Shown here piece by piece: positions 44,097-53,878 of a DNA stretch of 64,000 bases. Position 1 is the first letter of the stretch; each line of letters starts with the position of its first letter. The notes under the pieces were generated by a model. The model saw only the letters and a program-made list of their open reading frames with translations. It made no database searches and had not been told where the DNA came from. Both the position numbers and the translations under genes were made by a program. This DNA comes from Taibaiella chishuiensis (GTDB lineage Bacteria; Bacteroidota; Bacteroidia; Chitinophagales; Chitinophagaceae), in contig NZ_PYGD01000013.1 in the NCBI RefSeq assembly GCF_003014535.1, positions 1 through 64,000 of the forward strand, in the 5' to 3' direction.

Positions 44097-45125
44097 TTAC
44101 TCGGCTACGGTTTCGGAAGCGCCGATGTATTCGAGCACTTTATTGACCATATCTTTAGAACCGATAAAGATCGGCACGCGTTGGTGCAGTTCGGTAGGCT
44201 GTATATCCAGTACACGGCCATGACCGTCGGTGCTCAGGCCGCCCGCCGCTTCGATAATGAAGGACATGGGATTGCACTCGTACAGCAGGCGCAGTTTACC
44301 ATTGGGACTCTTTTTATCGCCGGGATACATAAACACACCACCTTTAATGAGTGTGCGGTGCAGGTCGGCTACCATCGAACCGATATAACGGTGCGAATAA
44401 GGACGGCCTTCTTCTTTATTGATCTCCATGCAATGATCCAGGAAATCGAGCATGCCTTTTTCGTAGTGGCGGCTGTTGCCCTGGTTGATGGAATAGATCT
44501 TGCCTTTTTCTGCGCATTTCATTTGCGGATGCGACAGGCAGAACTCGCCGATAGAAGGCTCGAGGGTAAAACCATTGGTGCCCAGGCGGGTGGCATATAC
44601 CAGCATGGTGCTGCTGCCATAGATTACATAACCGGCGGCCATCAGCTTATTGCCCGGCTGCAGGAAGTCTTCTTTGGTACAGGGCTGGCCCAGCGGCGAT
44701 ACCCTGCGGTAGATCGCAAAAATAGTACCGATAGAAGCGTTCACATCGATATTGGAAGAGCCGTCGAGCGGATCGAACAATACCACGTATTTTGAATTTA
44801 CGGAATATTCATCTTCGAAGGCTATAAAGTTATCGTTCTCCTCGGAACCGATACCCGCACAATCGTTACTGTTACGCAGTACATTGATCAGCGCCTCATC
44901 CGCATACACGTCGAGTTTCATCTGTTCTTCGCCCTGCACATTCGTAGCGCCGAATTTCCCGATAATATCTACAAGGCCGGCTTTATTGACCTGTTTGTTA
45001 ATCAGTTTGCAAGCCAGGGAGATATCGCGTAATAAAGCAGAAAGTTCTCCGGTAGCTTTGGGGAATTCACGGGTTTGCTGGATGGTAAACTCATCAAGCG
45101 TAATCAGTTTGCGGGATGTAGCCAT
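44097..45125 (-). CDS. fbp: Fructose-1,6-bisphosphatase, class I
   Basis: 342 residues, normal for class I enzymes. The metal-binding signature is FDPLDGSSNID (around residue 118), with GSEENDNF upstream and YVIYGSSTMLVY and GGVFMYPGD downstream. It hydrolyses fructose 1,6-bisphosphate to fructose 6-phosphate in gluconeogenesis. Own promoter element (TACCTTTG on the minus strand, 45153-45160). Confidence 0.95.
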   Translation of the reverse strand: MATSRKLITLDEFTIQQTREFPKATGELSALLRDISLACKLINKQVNKAGLVDIIGKFGATNVQGEEQMKLDVYADEALINVLRNSNDCAGIGSEENDNFIAFEDEYSVNSKYVVLFDPLDGSSNIDVNASIGTIFAIYRRVSPLGQPCTKEDFLQPGNKLMAAGYVIYGSSTMLVYATRLGTNGFTLEPSIGEFCLSHPQMKCAEKGKIYSINQGNSRHYEKGMLDFLDHCMEINKEEGRPYSHRYIGSMVADLHRTLIKGGVFMYPGDKKSPNGKLRLLYECNPMSFIIEAAGGLSTDGHGRVLDIQPTELHQRVPIFIGSKDMVNKVLEYIGASETVAE

Positions 45126-45152
45126 GTTTTAAAGTATAGATATTTTGGTCTG

Positions 45153-45160
45153 CAAAGGTA
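45153..45160 (-). promoter_or_regulatory. TAnnTTTG promoter element of fbp
   Basis: TACCTTTG on the minus strand lies 27 bp upstream of the fbp ATG. No clear -33 TTTG at the standard distance. Confidence 0.5.
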
Positions 45161-45182
45161 ATAAATTAACCGGCACAGATAG

Positions 45183-48158
45183 TTACATTTTCAATATTTT
45201 GGAAGGCAGTTTCAGCCAGTTGATGCGGTCCAGGTTAATGCTGAACGCAATGGTTTTCAGGAAACGGTTCTCGGGGTATACGGATTTGGTGTATTCGCTC
45301 AGGTCCTTGCTCAGCACCAGCGGCAGGTATATGGTTATATAATCGGTAACCGATACTTCCAGGCCCGCCTCATATAATACCCCGGCGCCGCTGGGATTTA
45401 TACGTTTGGCATCGGCAAAAGTGGCCACATCGGCAAAGATCCGCACCGGCAGGTTCCAGAAAGGCAGATCGGTTTTTATGTTCAGGGCAAACAGCCAGTC
45501 GTCGGTAAGCCCCAGCTGCTGCGAATATTGCAGGGTGTTCACTTTAAAGCCACCTTCCTTCATACTGATCTGCTGGGCATAGAAGCCGCGCTGCTCGTTG
45601 CGGCCCAGGTAGGTCTCATCGTACAGGTAATCGTTGGCGCCGCTGTAGGTATTGGCTATGCGGTAGCGGTAGGCATCGAAGTCGTTGCTGGCAAAGTTGA
45701 AGAACTTGCCGGCATAGGCCCGCAGGTACAGCGCTTTGTTCTTTTTAAAGTAATCGATCCGCAGGTTGGCCTCTACGCTCAGTTTGGCAAACTGTTTGCC
45801 GGCCTGGCCTTCGAGGGTATAGTTAAAGGGATTGAAGGTGCGGTCGTTGTCGTGGCGATAACGGATACGCGCATAAAAATTGTCTTCGTAACCGCCTTTC
45901 GATGGCCGGTAGAGGCTATCTACCGGGCTCATGTTGAAGTCGAGCTGGTCTTCCCTGATCCAGTATCCCTTCAGCGACAAGGTACGGGTTACCGGGCTGC
46001 GGGGATAAGGCTTGCGCAGGTTAAAGATAACTTCGGGCGCTACTTTGACAAAGCGGGCATGTACGGCTTCGTCCACGTTCAGCTTGTTTTTGGTATACGA
46101 GAAGGTTTTGCCCTCTACGTTAAACTGGATATCGTGCAGGAAGCCCTGGTCGAAATAAGCGGTATAACCCACAACACCCGTACCTGCAGCAGTCTTGCTG
46201 CCGAACCCATAAAGCGGCGCCAGCATATACTGGAATTTATGCTGCGGCAGGGTCAGGTTATGCAGTAATATACCGGCCATAAAACCGTCGTAATAGTTAA
46301 AGCCCAGGGCCGGGGAGATAAAGGTCTTGCTGGTACGGTCCATATTAAAACCCAGGAAGGGCTTGAGTTTCCAGCGGCGGCGGGTATCGTTGTTGCGGAT
46401 GTTATAGTCCGGGATCACCCCGGCAATCTTCAGTTCTTTATAACGATCGATACCCGGGAAGTTTACCGTGGCGGTACCGGTAAAGGGTTCGGTCCAGGCA
46501 AAGGCCGAGTCTGCCTGGTTACCGGGGTACAAGGCTATTTTGACCGGCGCTTTAAAACCGGTTTTGTTTTTGATCTTTACGGTAAGCCCATCTTTTTTGG
46601 ACACGGACTGCAGGGCAAAGTCCACCGGCTTATTGGTGGTCATGGCCTCGCTGAAGAACCAATCCAGGTTCTTATTGCTATGCCGGCGCATCACGGCTTC
46701 AAAGTCTTCGGGCTGCGGATGTTTATACTGCCAGGTCCGGAAGTAGTCTTTCATGGCGGTTTCGAACGAATCGGGACCCATATAATCTTCCAGCCAGGCC
46801 ACCAGGTAAGCCGTCTTGCCATAGATGTCCACGCCATAGCTCATTTCGGGAAAGAGCGTAGCATCGCTGTTGGCAGGCAACAGGTTATGGGTAGCCGATA
46901 AGGTGGCATACCCCAGGAAGTTGCCGTCCTTGCCGCCGGTAAGTTTGGTAAAAGCGCTTTCGTCGGGCGCCAGCTTTTGTTCGTAAAAACTATTAATACC
47001 CTCATCCATCCAGGGATTATTGCGCTCGTTGCTGCCCAGCATGCCGTAAAACCAGTTGTGCCCTACTTCGTGCACGATGGCAGTGCGTACCATGTCGGCA
47101 TCGGGTGTGGCGGCTATAATCGTTATGGTCGGGTACTCCATGCCGCCACCGGCAGGCATAGGCCCTTCTACCGCCTTAACGGTACGGTAGGGATAGGCCC
47201 CTACCCGGCTGCTGTAGCCGTTTATCGCGGTCTTAACGGCCACCAGGCTTTTGCTCCAGGCTTTCTGATGCTCCGGCGTAAAACAGGTAAAGGCTTCTAC
47301 AACGCCACCACCGGGTACGCTTACGGTATCTTTCCGTACGATCCAGGTCTTATCGGCAAACCAGGCAAAGTCATGTATGTTTTGTTCTTCGAAGGTTACC
47401 GTTTTCATCTGCTCTGCAGAAAGCGGCCTGCTTTTTTTATAAAGGGTATCCGCAGGCAAAGGCTGGGCAGCCAGCTTTTCCAGCCAGGCCCGCTCGCTTT
47501 CTTCCTGTATATTGCCGCTACCCATTATGATATAGTTGGCCGGCAGGGTTACCGCCACTTCGTAGTTGCCGAATTCGCTGTAGAATTCGCCCTGGTCGAG
47601 GTACGGTAAGGGATGCCAGCCTTTAGCATCGTATACCGCCGGCTTGGGGAACCACTGCGATACCTGGAAGGATTCCCGGCCATGACCCAGGCGGGAAAAG
47701 GTTTTCGGGATCTTGACGCGGAATGGCGTTTCGATCAGTAAACGGCCGCCGGGCGGCAGGATATCCGGCAATACCAGTTTGATCACATCGGGATCGGTAG
47801 TAACGACTACGCCCATGGATCTCGGATCGCCGTTATCGTAGGAAGCCGTAAACTTAAGACTGTCCATATACCCACGGTCGTCAGCATCGCTGAAGTAATG
47901 ATCGGTATGCCCGTTCTCTACCGCCTGCTTTTCATAGGCGGTGCGGTCGGTGCGGAAGGCATTGGGATAGAGATGGAAGTAAATGAATTTAAGACTGTCG
48001 GGCGAATTGTTCTGGTAGGTAATAGTGCTATGCCCGCGCAGCATATTGGCCTTATCGTCTAGGGTAACGGAGATCTGGTGGTCTACCTGCTGCTGCCAGT
48101 AAGCAGCCTGGGCGTTTACAACCGCGGGCAGCATGATGCCGAGCAGGCAAGGTAGCAT
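45183..48158 (-). CDS. M1-family metallopeptidase, exported
   Basis: 991 residues from ATG 48158 (MLPCLLGIMLPAVVNAQ), which starts a signal peptide cut at NAQ. The gluzincin domain has GGMEYPT in place of GAMEN, zinc motif HEVGHNWFYG (363-367 for HExxH) and the third ligand in NPWMDEGINSFYE. The C-terminal 450 residues are beta-rich with many aromatic residues, resembling an outer-membrane barrel. It removes N-terminal residues from peptides. Periplasmic or surface location is inferred. Confidence 0.88.
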   Translation of the reverse strand: MLPCLLGIMLPAVVNAQAAYWQQQVDHQISVTLDDKANMLRGHSTITYQNNSPDSLKFIYFHLYPNAFRTDRTAYEKQAVENGHTDHYFSDADDRGYMDSLKFTASYDNGDPRSMGVVVTTDPDVIKLVLPDILPPGGRLLIETPFRVKIPKTFSRLGHGRESFQVSQWFPKPAVYDAKGWHPLPYLDQGEFYSEFGNYEVAVTLPANYIIMGSGNIQEESERAWLEKLAAQPLPADTLYKKSRPLSAEQMKTVTFEEQNIHDFAWFADKTWIVRKDTVSVPGGGVVEAFTCFTPEHQKAWSKSLVAVKTAINGYSSRVGAYPYRTVKAVEGPMPAGGGMEYPTITIIAATPDADMVRTAIVHEVGHNWFYGMLGSNERNNPWMDEGINSFYEQKLAPDESAFTKLTGGKDGNFLGYATLSATHNLLPANSDATLFPEMSYGVDIYGKTAYLVAWLEDYMGPDSFETAMKDYFRTWQYKHPQPEDFEAVMRRHSNKNLDWFFSEAMTTNKPVDFALQSVSKKDGLTVKIKNKTGFKAPVKIALYPGNQADSAFAWTEPFTGTATVNFPGIDRYKELKIAGVIPDYNIRNNDTRRRWKLKPFLGFNMDRTSKTFISPALGFNYYDGFMAGILLHNLTLPQHKFQYMLAPLYGFGSKTAAGTGVVGYTAYFDQGFLHDIQFNVEGKTFSYTKNKLNVDEAVHARFVKVAPEVIFNLRKPYPRSPVTRTLSLKGYWIREDQLDFNMSPVDSLYRPSKGGYEDNFYARIRYRHDNDRTFNPFNYTLEGQAGKQFAKLSVEANLRIDYFKKNKALYLRAYAGKFFNFASNDFDAYRYRIANTYSGANDYLYDETYLGRNEQRGFYAQQISMKEGGFKVNTLQYSQQLGLTDDWLFALNIKTDLPFWNLPVRIFADVATFADAKRINPSGAGVLYEAGLEVSVTDYITIYLPLVLSKDLSEYTKSVYPENRFLKTIAFSINLDRINWLKLPSKILKM

Positions 48159-48253
48159 ATGTTTTGCGTTCAAAATAGCGATGTTTTGTATGAGATATAG
48201 GTATAAAACGTCCGGCAAAAATAGCGGATTATTTTACGCAGGGCGTATAGCTT

Positions 48254-48718
48254 TTATTGCCCGTAATATTCGGATTCGAAAAACTCGTCGCGCTCCAGGT
48301 TACCGCCGTCTGCCGCCCTTGTAGCCAGCACGTCGCAGCGGTTATTCATCGCGTTATTGGCATGGCCTTTTACCCAGTTGAGCTTGATGCGGTGCCTGCG
48401 GTACAGTTTCAAAAAGCGTTGCCACAGGTCGGAGTTTTTCTTGCCGGCAAAATTTTTCTTTTCCCAGCCAAATACCCAGCCTTTTTCTACAGCATTGACC
48501 ACGTATTCCGAATCGGTAAAGACCTGGATCTCGAGTTGTTCGCGGGTAAGCGCTTCCAGGGCTTTGATCACGGCCAGCAGCTCCATCCGGTTATTGGTGG
48601 TCATCTGGAAACCGCCCGAAAGCTCTTTTTCTTTTTCTCCCCATTTTAAAATAGCGCCGTAGCCGCCCCTGCCCGGGTTTCCCCTGGAGGCGCCGTCTGT
48701 GTAGATGATCAGTGACAA
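48254..48718 (-). CDS. rnhA: Ribonuclease HI
   Basis: 154 residues when started at TTG 48718 (MSLIIYTDGASRGNPG), matching the usual 155-residue length. No ATG or GTG is available in this position; the frame continues upstream to 48799 without family similarity. All four catalytic acids are visible: YTDGAS, NRMELLAV, VFTDSEYV and NNRCDVLA. It cleaves RNA in RNA-DNA hybrids. The start region is divergent from mqnA, 70 bp away. Confidence 0.88.
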   Translation of the reverse strand: MSLIIYTDGASRGNPGRGGYGAILKWGEKEKELSGGFQMTTNNRMELLAVIKALEALTREQLEIQVFTDSEYVVNAVEKGWVFGWEKKNFAGKKNSDLWQRFLKLYRRHRIKLNWVKGHANNAMNNRCDVLATRAADGGNLERDEFFESEYYGQ

Positions 48719-48763
48719 TGTATTGAATTTAATTAAATGAACCTGCGGTTCTGGTTTGTGAAC

Positions 48764-48771
48764 TACCTTTG
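48764..48771 (+). promoter_or_regulatory. TAnnTTTG promoter element of mqnA
   Basis: TACCTTTG lies 17 bp upstream of the TTG start of mqnA; the leader is therefore very short. Confidence 0.5.
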
Positions 48772-48788
48772 CGGCCAAAATTACAATC

Positions 48789-49541
48789 TTGAACCGCAAA
48801 ATAAAAGTTTCCGCAGTAAGTTATTTAAATACCAAACCGCTGCTGTATGGCATTGAACGCCATGCCGTGATGCAGGACATGGACCTGGTGCTGGAGTATC
48901 CATCACTCATCGCCAGGCACCTCCAGGAAGATACCACAGATATTGGCCTGGTACCCGTTGCCGCTATCCCTTCTATTCCCAACGCCCGTATCATCAGTGA
49001 TTACGGTATCGGCGCCGATGGCAAAGTGGCTTCGGTATGCATTTTCAGCAAGGTGCCCATGGAGCAGATCAGGCAGGTATATCTCGATTATCAATCCCGC
49101 ACTTCGGTACGGCTGGCACAGGTATTGCTCCGCCATTACTGGAAACAGGACGTGGAATTCCTGCAGGCGCCCGAAAACTATATCGACCTGGTATCCGGTA
49201 CTACGGCTGCGGTTATTATCGGCGACCGCGCGCTGGAGCAACTGGGTAACTTCGCATACATCTACGACCTGGCCGAAAACTGGAAAGCCTTTACCGGCCT
49301 GCCTTTTATCTTCGCAGCCTGGGTGGCCAACAAAGAACTTCCCGAAAGTTTTATCCGGCAGTTCAACGAAGCCAATGCTGCCGGCCTGGAGCATCTCGAC
49401 GAGGTGATCGCCGAAAACCCTTACCCCGCCTACGATCTGAATGTATACTACCGGGAAAACATCCTGTATTATCTCGACGAAACTAAGAAGCAGGGCCTTG
49501 CCCGTTTCCTCGAATACCTGAAAGAGCCTGCCATTATATAA
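48789..49541 (+). CDS. mqnA: Chorismate dehydratase of the futalosine menaquinone pathway
   Basis: 250 residues starting at TTG 48789 (MNRKIKVSAVSYLNTKPLLYGI); no ATG occurs before the conserved SAVSYLNTKPL motif. Periplasmic-binding-protein-like fold with DIGLVPVAAIP and GTTAAVIIGDRAL. It removes water from chorismate to give 3-(1-carboxyvinyl)oxybenzoate, the first step to menaquinone through futalosine. Monocistronic with a strong terminator. Confidence 0.9.
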   Translation: MNRKIKVSAVSYLNTKPLLYGIERHAVMQDMDLVLEYPSLIARHLQEDTTDIGLVPVAAIPSIPNARIISDYGIGADGKVASVCIFSKVPMEQIRQVYLDYQSRTSVRLAQVLLRHYWKQDVEFLQAPENYIDLVSGTTAAVIIGDRALEQLGNFAYIYDLAENWKAFTGLPFIFAAWVANKELPESFIRQFNEANAAGLEHLDEVIAENPYPAYDLNVYYRENILYYLDETKKQGLARFLEYLKEPAII

Positions 49542-49594
49542 TTGCACCTTTTACATGCAGTGGTTAGCACCGCATGATCCATCTTTCCCGAAAC

Positions 49595-49640
49595 AAACAC
49601 GGGGCCTCGTATACGATACAAGGCCCCGTGTTTATTTATA
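49595..49640. terminator. Bidirectional terminator after mqnA
   Basis: AAACACGGGGCCT (49595-49607) pairs perfectly with AGGCCCCGTGTTT (49621-49633), between convergent mqnA and the S9 peptidase. Confidence 0.8.
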
Positions 49641-49654
49641 ATACCTGTGTTTTC

Positions 49655-51853
49655 TTACAGGTTCTTCAGGATAAATTCAGTCATGCGGTTAAACAATTGC
49701 AGCCGGGTATTGCCGCCATAGATACCGTGGTTCTTATTGGGATAATAAGTCGATTCGAATTGTTTATTGGCCTGGATCAGCTCTTCGGTAAGCATGGCCG
49801 CGTTCTGGAAATGCACGTTATCGTCGGCAGTACCGTGTATGATCAGGAACCTGCCTTTCAGCTTGGAAGCCATACTTTCCGGTGCATTCTGATCATAGCC
49901 GTCTTTGTTTTGCTGCGGCGTGCGCATATAACGCTCGGTATAAATATTGTCGTAATAACGCCAGTTGGTTACCGGCGCTACGGCTACTGCAGCTTTAAAC
50001 ACATCGGCCCCTTTCAGGATACAGGTGGCGCTCATAAAACCGCCGTAACTCCAGCCCCATATACCGATGCGGTCGCGGTCGATATAGTTCTGACCGGCCA
50101 TATACTTCGCCACGGCGATCTGGTCGTCGCTCTCGTATTTACCGAGCTGCAGGTAGGTTTTCTTTTTAAACTGTTCGCCCCTGGCGCCGGTACCGGTACC
50201 ATCCACACACAGGATGATATAACCTTTCTGGGCCATCATCTGGTGCCAGAAGTAATTGCCCACCGGGAATTTGTCTTCTACTTCCTGCGAGCCCGGGCCG
50301 CTGTACTGGTACATCAGCAAGGGATATTTTCTAGCCGGATCAAAATTGGCAGGTTTGATCATCCAGGCATTCAGCCGGTCGCCTTTTTCATTGGGCACCT
50401 GCAACATCGTCACGGGCGACAATACATAACGGTCCATCGTTTCGCGCAGCGCTTTATTGTCTTCCAGCACCCTGATGTCGCGCCCGTTATTATCGATCAG
50501 GGTAAATACCGGCACGGTATTCAGGGCAGAATGTTTGTCGAGGAAATAACGCAAACCGGCGCAGGGCGTAATGTCGTGCGTACCACGCTCCGGTGTAAGG
50601 CACAGTGTTTTCTTGCCTTCCCAGTCTACCCGGTACAACTTGCGTTCGAGGGGCGAGGTTACCCCGGCGGTATAATACACGGCTTTGGCCTTTTCGTCCA
50701 CACCGTGCATGATATCTACATCCCAACCGCCGCTTGTAAGTTGGGTCAGCTGTTGTTTTACCCAGTTCCATTTGTAGAGATGGTTATAACCGTCGCGTTC
50801 CGAGTTCAGGATAAACGACTCGCCATCGGGCAGGAAGGTCAGGTTATCGTTGATATCGATGTAGTACTGGTTCTCTTCGGTATAAATGGTCTTGCTGCTG
50901 CCGGTTGCCGCATCGGCCAATAATAACTCCAGCTTGTTCTGCAGCCGGTTAAACCGGTAGATGCACAATTCCGTAGGCTTGCGCGTCCAGCGTATACGGG
51001 GAATGTACTGATCGGTTACGGCGCCTACGTCGGCAGTCTGCGCAGTGCCTTTACGCACATCATACAGGTGAATGCTCACCACCGAATTATCCTCGCCGGC
51101 CTTGGGATACTTATAGGTATAGTTGCGCGGATAATTGCTTTCGCGTTCGTAGTAAGCAATCGTAAACTCTTTTACCTTGCTTTCGTCGAAGCGGTAATAG
51201 GCAATGTAATTGCCGTCGGGCGACCATTCGAAAGCTTTAGAGAACGAGAACTCTTCTTCATACACCCAATCGCAATTACCGTTGATTACGGCATTCTTGG
51301 CGCCATCGCTGGTAACGGCAGTAAGCGCACCGCTTGCCAGGTCTTTCATGTAGAGATTATTGCCTTTTACAAAGGCGACTTTATTGCCTGCCGGGTTGAA
51401 GCTGGCATGCAATACCATATCGGGGTCCAGCAATTGCCGGGCGCCGGTTTTAAGGTCATATACCCAAACCTGGAATAAAGTGGAACGACGGTAAATAGGT
51501 TCCGATTTGGTAAACAGCAGGAGCTTTTGCTCGTCGCCGCTAAAGGCATAGTCGGTAATGGCGTGGTCTTCGTCGCGCAGACTGTCGCGGAACAGGGTCT
51601 TTATCTTTTTACCTTTAGCCAGGTCGTAGATATTGATCTCCTGGCCGCCTACCCCGTCTTCGAGACGGGTATACCGCTTGCCATCGCTCAGGGCATTAAA
51701 GCCGGGAACATTTTTGGGAATAAAGGTGCCTTTTTTCCAGATATCCTCGAGGGATACCTGCCTGAGGTCCTGGGCCTGCAATGCAGGCGAGGCCGCTAAA
51801 AGAGCCAGTGCACAAAATAGGTTACGTAATAAAGCCGTGTAGCTATTGGTCAT
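49655..51853 (-). CDS. Dipeptidyl peptidase IV-type S9 peptidase
   Basis: 732 residues from ATG 51853 (MTNSYTALLRNLFCALALL), which begins a signal peptide ending LQAQ. N-terminal beta-propeller (about 30-480, with DPP4 motif NCDWVYEEEF carrying the Glu pair that binds the substrate N-terminus) and C-terminal alpha/beta hydrolase with GWSYGGFMS (around residue 602), DDNVHF and KNHGIYGG as catalytic Ser, Asp and His. It releases Xaa-Pro dipeptides from peptides in the periplasm. Confidence 0.92.
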   Translation of the reverse strand: MTNSYTALLRNLFCALALLAASPALQAQDLRQVSLEDIWKKGTFIPKNVPGFNALSDGKRYTRLEDGVGGQEINIYDLAKGKKIKTLFRDSLRDEDHAITDYAFSGDEQKLLLFTKSEPIYRRSTLFQVWVYDLKTGARQLLDPDMVLHASFNPAGNKVAFVKGNNLYMKDLASGALTAVTSDGAKNAVINGNCDWVYEEEFSFSKAFEWSPDGNYIAYYRFDESKVKEFTIAYYERESNYPRNYTYKYPKAGEDNSVVSIHLYDVRKGTAQTADVGAVTDQYIPRIRWTRKPTELCIYRFNRLQNKLELLLADAATGSSKTIYTEENQYYIDINDNLTFLPDGESFILNSERDGYNHLYKWNWVKQQLTQLTSGGWDVDIMHGVDEKAKAVYYTAGVTSPLERKLYRVDWEGKKTLCLTPERGTHDITPCAGLRYFLDKHSALNTVPVFTLIDNNGRDIRVLEDNKALRETMDRYVLSPVTMLQVPNEKGDRLNAWMIKPANFDPARKYPLLMYQYSGPGSQEVEDKFPVGNYFWHQMMAQKGYIILCVDGTGTGARGEQFKKKTYLQLGKYESDDQIAVAKYMAGQNYIDRDRIGIWGWSYGGFMSATCILKGADVFKAAVAVAPVTNWRYYDNIYTERYMRTPQQNKDGYDQNAPESMASKLKGRFLIIHGTADDNVHFQNAAMLTEELIQANKQFESTYYPNKNHGIYGGNTRLQLFNRMTEFILKNL

Positions 51854-51959
51854 TATATATACTATTAAGGCTGCTAAAATACAGCCTAAAACCAATAAAT
51901 TACTCCCCCGTTATAAGTGATTTTAATTTCCGGGGCCGGGCTTTGAAATACGGGACAGC

Positions 51960-52169
51960 TTAATGCTGCTCTTCCAGTGTTTTGCGGTTGATCAGGTCCA
52001 GCAGGTTACCCACGGCTTCGGGGCGCGGCTGCAGTGCTATTTTACGCACCATTTCAATTTCAGAAGCAAACTGTTCTTCCATCAGGTTTTGCAGTACCTG
52101 TAAGTGGGCTTCCTGGGCGTTGTCGGATAATGTGTTGAAAGAGGGGGTATGGTGTAATTTTTGGTCCAT
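51960..52169 (-). CDS. Small hypothetical protein
   Basis: 69 residues, helical, acidic start MDQKLHHTPSFNTL, no signal peptide. No recognised family. Starts 77 bp downstream of the FtsB/DivIC gene on the same strand and may be cotranscribed. Coding is supported by codon usage and position. Confidence 0.55.
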   Translation of the reverse strand: MDQKLHHTPSFNTLSDNAQEAHLQVLQNLMEEQFASEIEMVRKIALQPRPEAVGNLLDLINRKTLEEQH

Positions 52170-52246
52170 CAGGAATCAATTTTAAAGTAAAACGAGAGAT
52201 TGTTAACTTTATTATGTAACCGCCAAGTTAAAATTACAAAACAAAC

Positions 52247-52585
52247 CTATTTTGGTTTAGTTGTTTTTGCGGAATCGGTAATGATCAGGTATACATCTTC
52301 TCCATCCTTTTTTTCGTGGTACTTTTCGCGGGCATACTGCTCGAGCTTGCCGGAACTGTTATTCAGCGCATTCAGCTCCTGTTCCATGCGTTCGCTTTCG
52401 CTCCTGATATGATCGATCTTTTCCTGGAGCTCGTTGCGTTCCTGTTCGCGTTCCCTTTGTGTAAACCAGTCGTTCTGGTCGAAAAACAGCATCAGCAGCA
52501 GGAATACCGCGGCTGTGATGACATATTTATTGGCTATTAACTTCAGGGGCCGTTTCACAAAGGTAATTTTTTTTAATAAATGCAA
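52247..52585 (-). CDS. FtsB/DivIC-type septum formation initiator
   Basis: 112 residues. A short cytoplasmic leader, one membrane helix (about 22-38, YVITAAVFLLLMLFF) and a coiled coil (about 42-85, rich in Glu/Arg) followed by YAREKYHEKKDGEDVYLI, the conserved FtsB/DivIC end. A component of the divisome FtsQBL-type complex at the inner membrane. Divergent from the transketolase gene. Confidence 0.88.
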   Translation of the reverse strand: MHLLKKITFVKRPLKLIANKYVITAAVFLLLMLFFDQNDWFTQREREQERNELQEKIDHIRSESERMEQELNALNNSSGKLEQYAREKYHEKKDGEDVYLIITDSAKTTKPK

Positions 52586-52688
52586 TAAGGTACAAAGTTT
52601 GGAAAAATAAACCAGAATGCCTGCGCCGGGGTTCTACTATTTTTCCCCATAAGATCAAAAAGGGTGTTTAAAGCCCGATAAATAGTTT

Positions 52689-52696
52689 TACTTTTG
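52689..52696 (+). promoter_or_regulatory. TAnnTTTG promoter element of the transketolase gene
   Basis: TACTTTTG lies 40 bp upstream of ATG 52737. Confidence 0.5.
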
Positions 52697-52736
52697 CGCC
52701 TGATTACTCATTTAAAAAACAATCGTCCCCATACTC

Positions 52737-53696
52737 ATGTTGCAGGATTATACCGCACAGAACGAAAAAGAGACCCGTGCCGGCTTTGGTGAGGGTATCC
52801 ACGAAGTCGCCAAAACCAATCCGAATGTAGTCGCGCTTACCGCCGATCTTGCAGGCTCCCTGAAGCTCAATGCTTTTATCAAGGATTTCCCTGAAAGATT
52901 TATCCAATGCGGTATTGCCGAGGCCAATATGATCGGTATCGGCGCCGGGCTCACCATCGGAGGCAAAATCCCCTACACGACTACGTTTGCCAACTTCTCT
53001 ACATCCAGGGTCTACGACCAGATCCGCCAGTCTGTAGCTTACAGCGGTAAAAATGTAAAGATCTGTGCTTCGCATGCCGGGCTTACCCTTGGCGAAGACG
53101 GCGCTACGCACCAGGTACTGGAAGATATCGGTATGATGAAGATGCTGCCCGAGATGACCGTGATCGTTCCCTGCGACTTTAACCAGACCAAAGCGGCTAC
53201 CAAAGCGATAGCCGACTACCAGGGTCCTGTATACCTGCGTTTCGGACGTGTAAAATGGGCCAACTTTACCAAAGAAGACGGCAGCGATTTCGAAATCGGC
53301 AAAGCCCAGGTTATGAACGAAGGTACCGATGTATCGATCATCGCCTGCGGTCATATGGTATGGAATGCACTGGAAGCGGCACGCGCACTGGAAGCCAAAG
53401 GCATCTCCTGCGATGTGATCAATATACACACCATTAAACCCCTGGACGAAGCAGCAATCATTAAATCGCTGAAGAAGACCGGTGCTGTGGTTACTGCCGA
53501 AGAACACCAGATGAACGGCGGCCTGGGCGACAGCGTAGCTAATGTGGCTTCCCGCAACTGTCCTGTTCCACATGAATATGTAGCCGTTAAAGACACTTTC
53601 GGCGAAAGCGGTAAACCCAACGACCTGCTGAAAAAATACGGCCTGACCAGCGAAGATATTATCGCTGCTGCCGAAGCTGCGATCAAAAGGAAATAA
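52737..53696 (+). CDS. Transketolase C-terminal subunit
   Basis: 319 residues comprising the pyrimidine-binding (about 5-165; FIQCGIAEANMIGIGAGL) and C-terminal (about 190-315; CDVINIHTIKPLDE) transketolase domains only. The partner with the thiamine-diphosphate domain is not in this window, which is unusual because split transketolase genes are normally adjacent. It forms a heteromer that moves two-carbon units in the pentose phosphate pathway. Own promoter and terminator. Confidence 0.88.
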   Translation: MLQDYTAQNEKETRAGFGEGIHEVAKTNPNVVALTADLAGSLKLNAFIKDFPERFIQCGIAEANMIGIGAGLTIGGKIPYTTTFANFSTSRVYDQIRQSVAYSGKNVKICASHAGLTLGEDGATHQVLEDIGMMKMLPEMTVIVPCDFNQTKAATKAIADYQGPVYLRFGRVKWANFTKEDGSDFEIGKAQVMNEGTDVSIIACGHMVWNALEAARALEAKGISCDVINIHTIKPLDEAAIIKSLKKTGAVVTAEEHQMNGGLGDSVANVASRNCPVPHEYVAVKDTFGESGKPNDLLKKYGLTSEDIIAAAEAAIKRK

Positions 53697-53731
53697 GTTA
53701 TACAAAAAGATAACCGGTTGTACCGGTAACC

Positions 53732-53762
53732 AAGCGGCCGGTATCCCGGCCGCTTTGCTTTT
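53732..53762 (+). terminator. Intrinsic terminator after the transketolase subunit
   Basis: AAGCGGCCGG (53732-53741) pairs with CCGGCCGCTT (53746-53755), followed by TGCTTTTTA. Confidence 0.75.
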
Positions 53763-53878
53763 TAGCCCCTACCCGCCGGCCGGGTCGAAAAATGTTGGTC
53801 TTTTAATATACCCGGCCCGGTAATAACAGGGGTTTTCGGCTTTAAAATGTTACTTTTAAACCAAAAAACGCAACGCCT

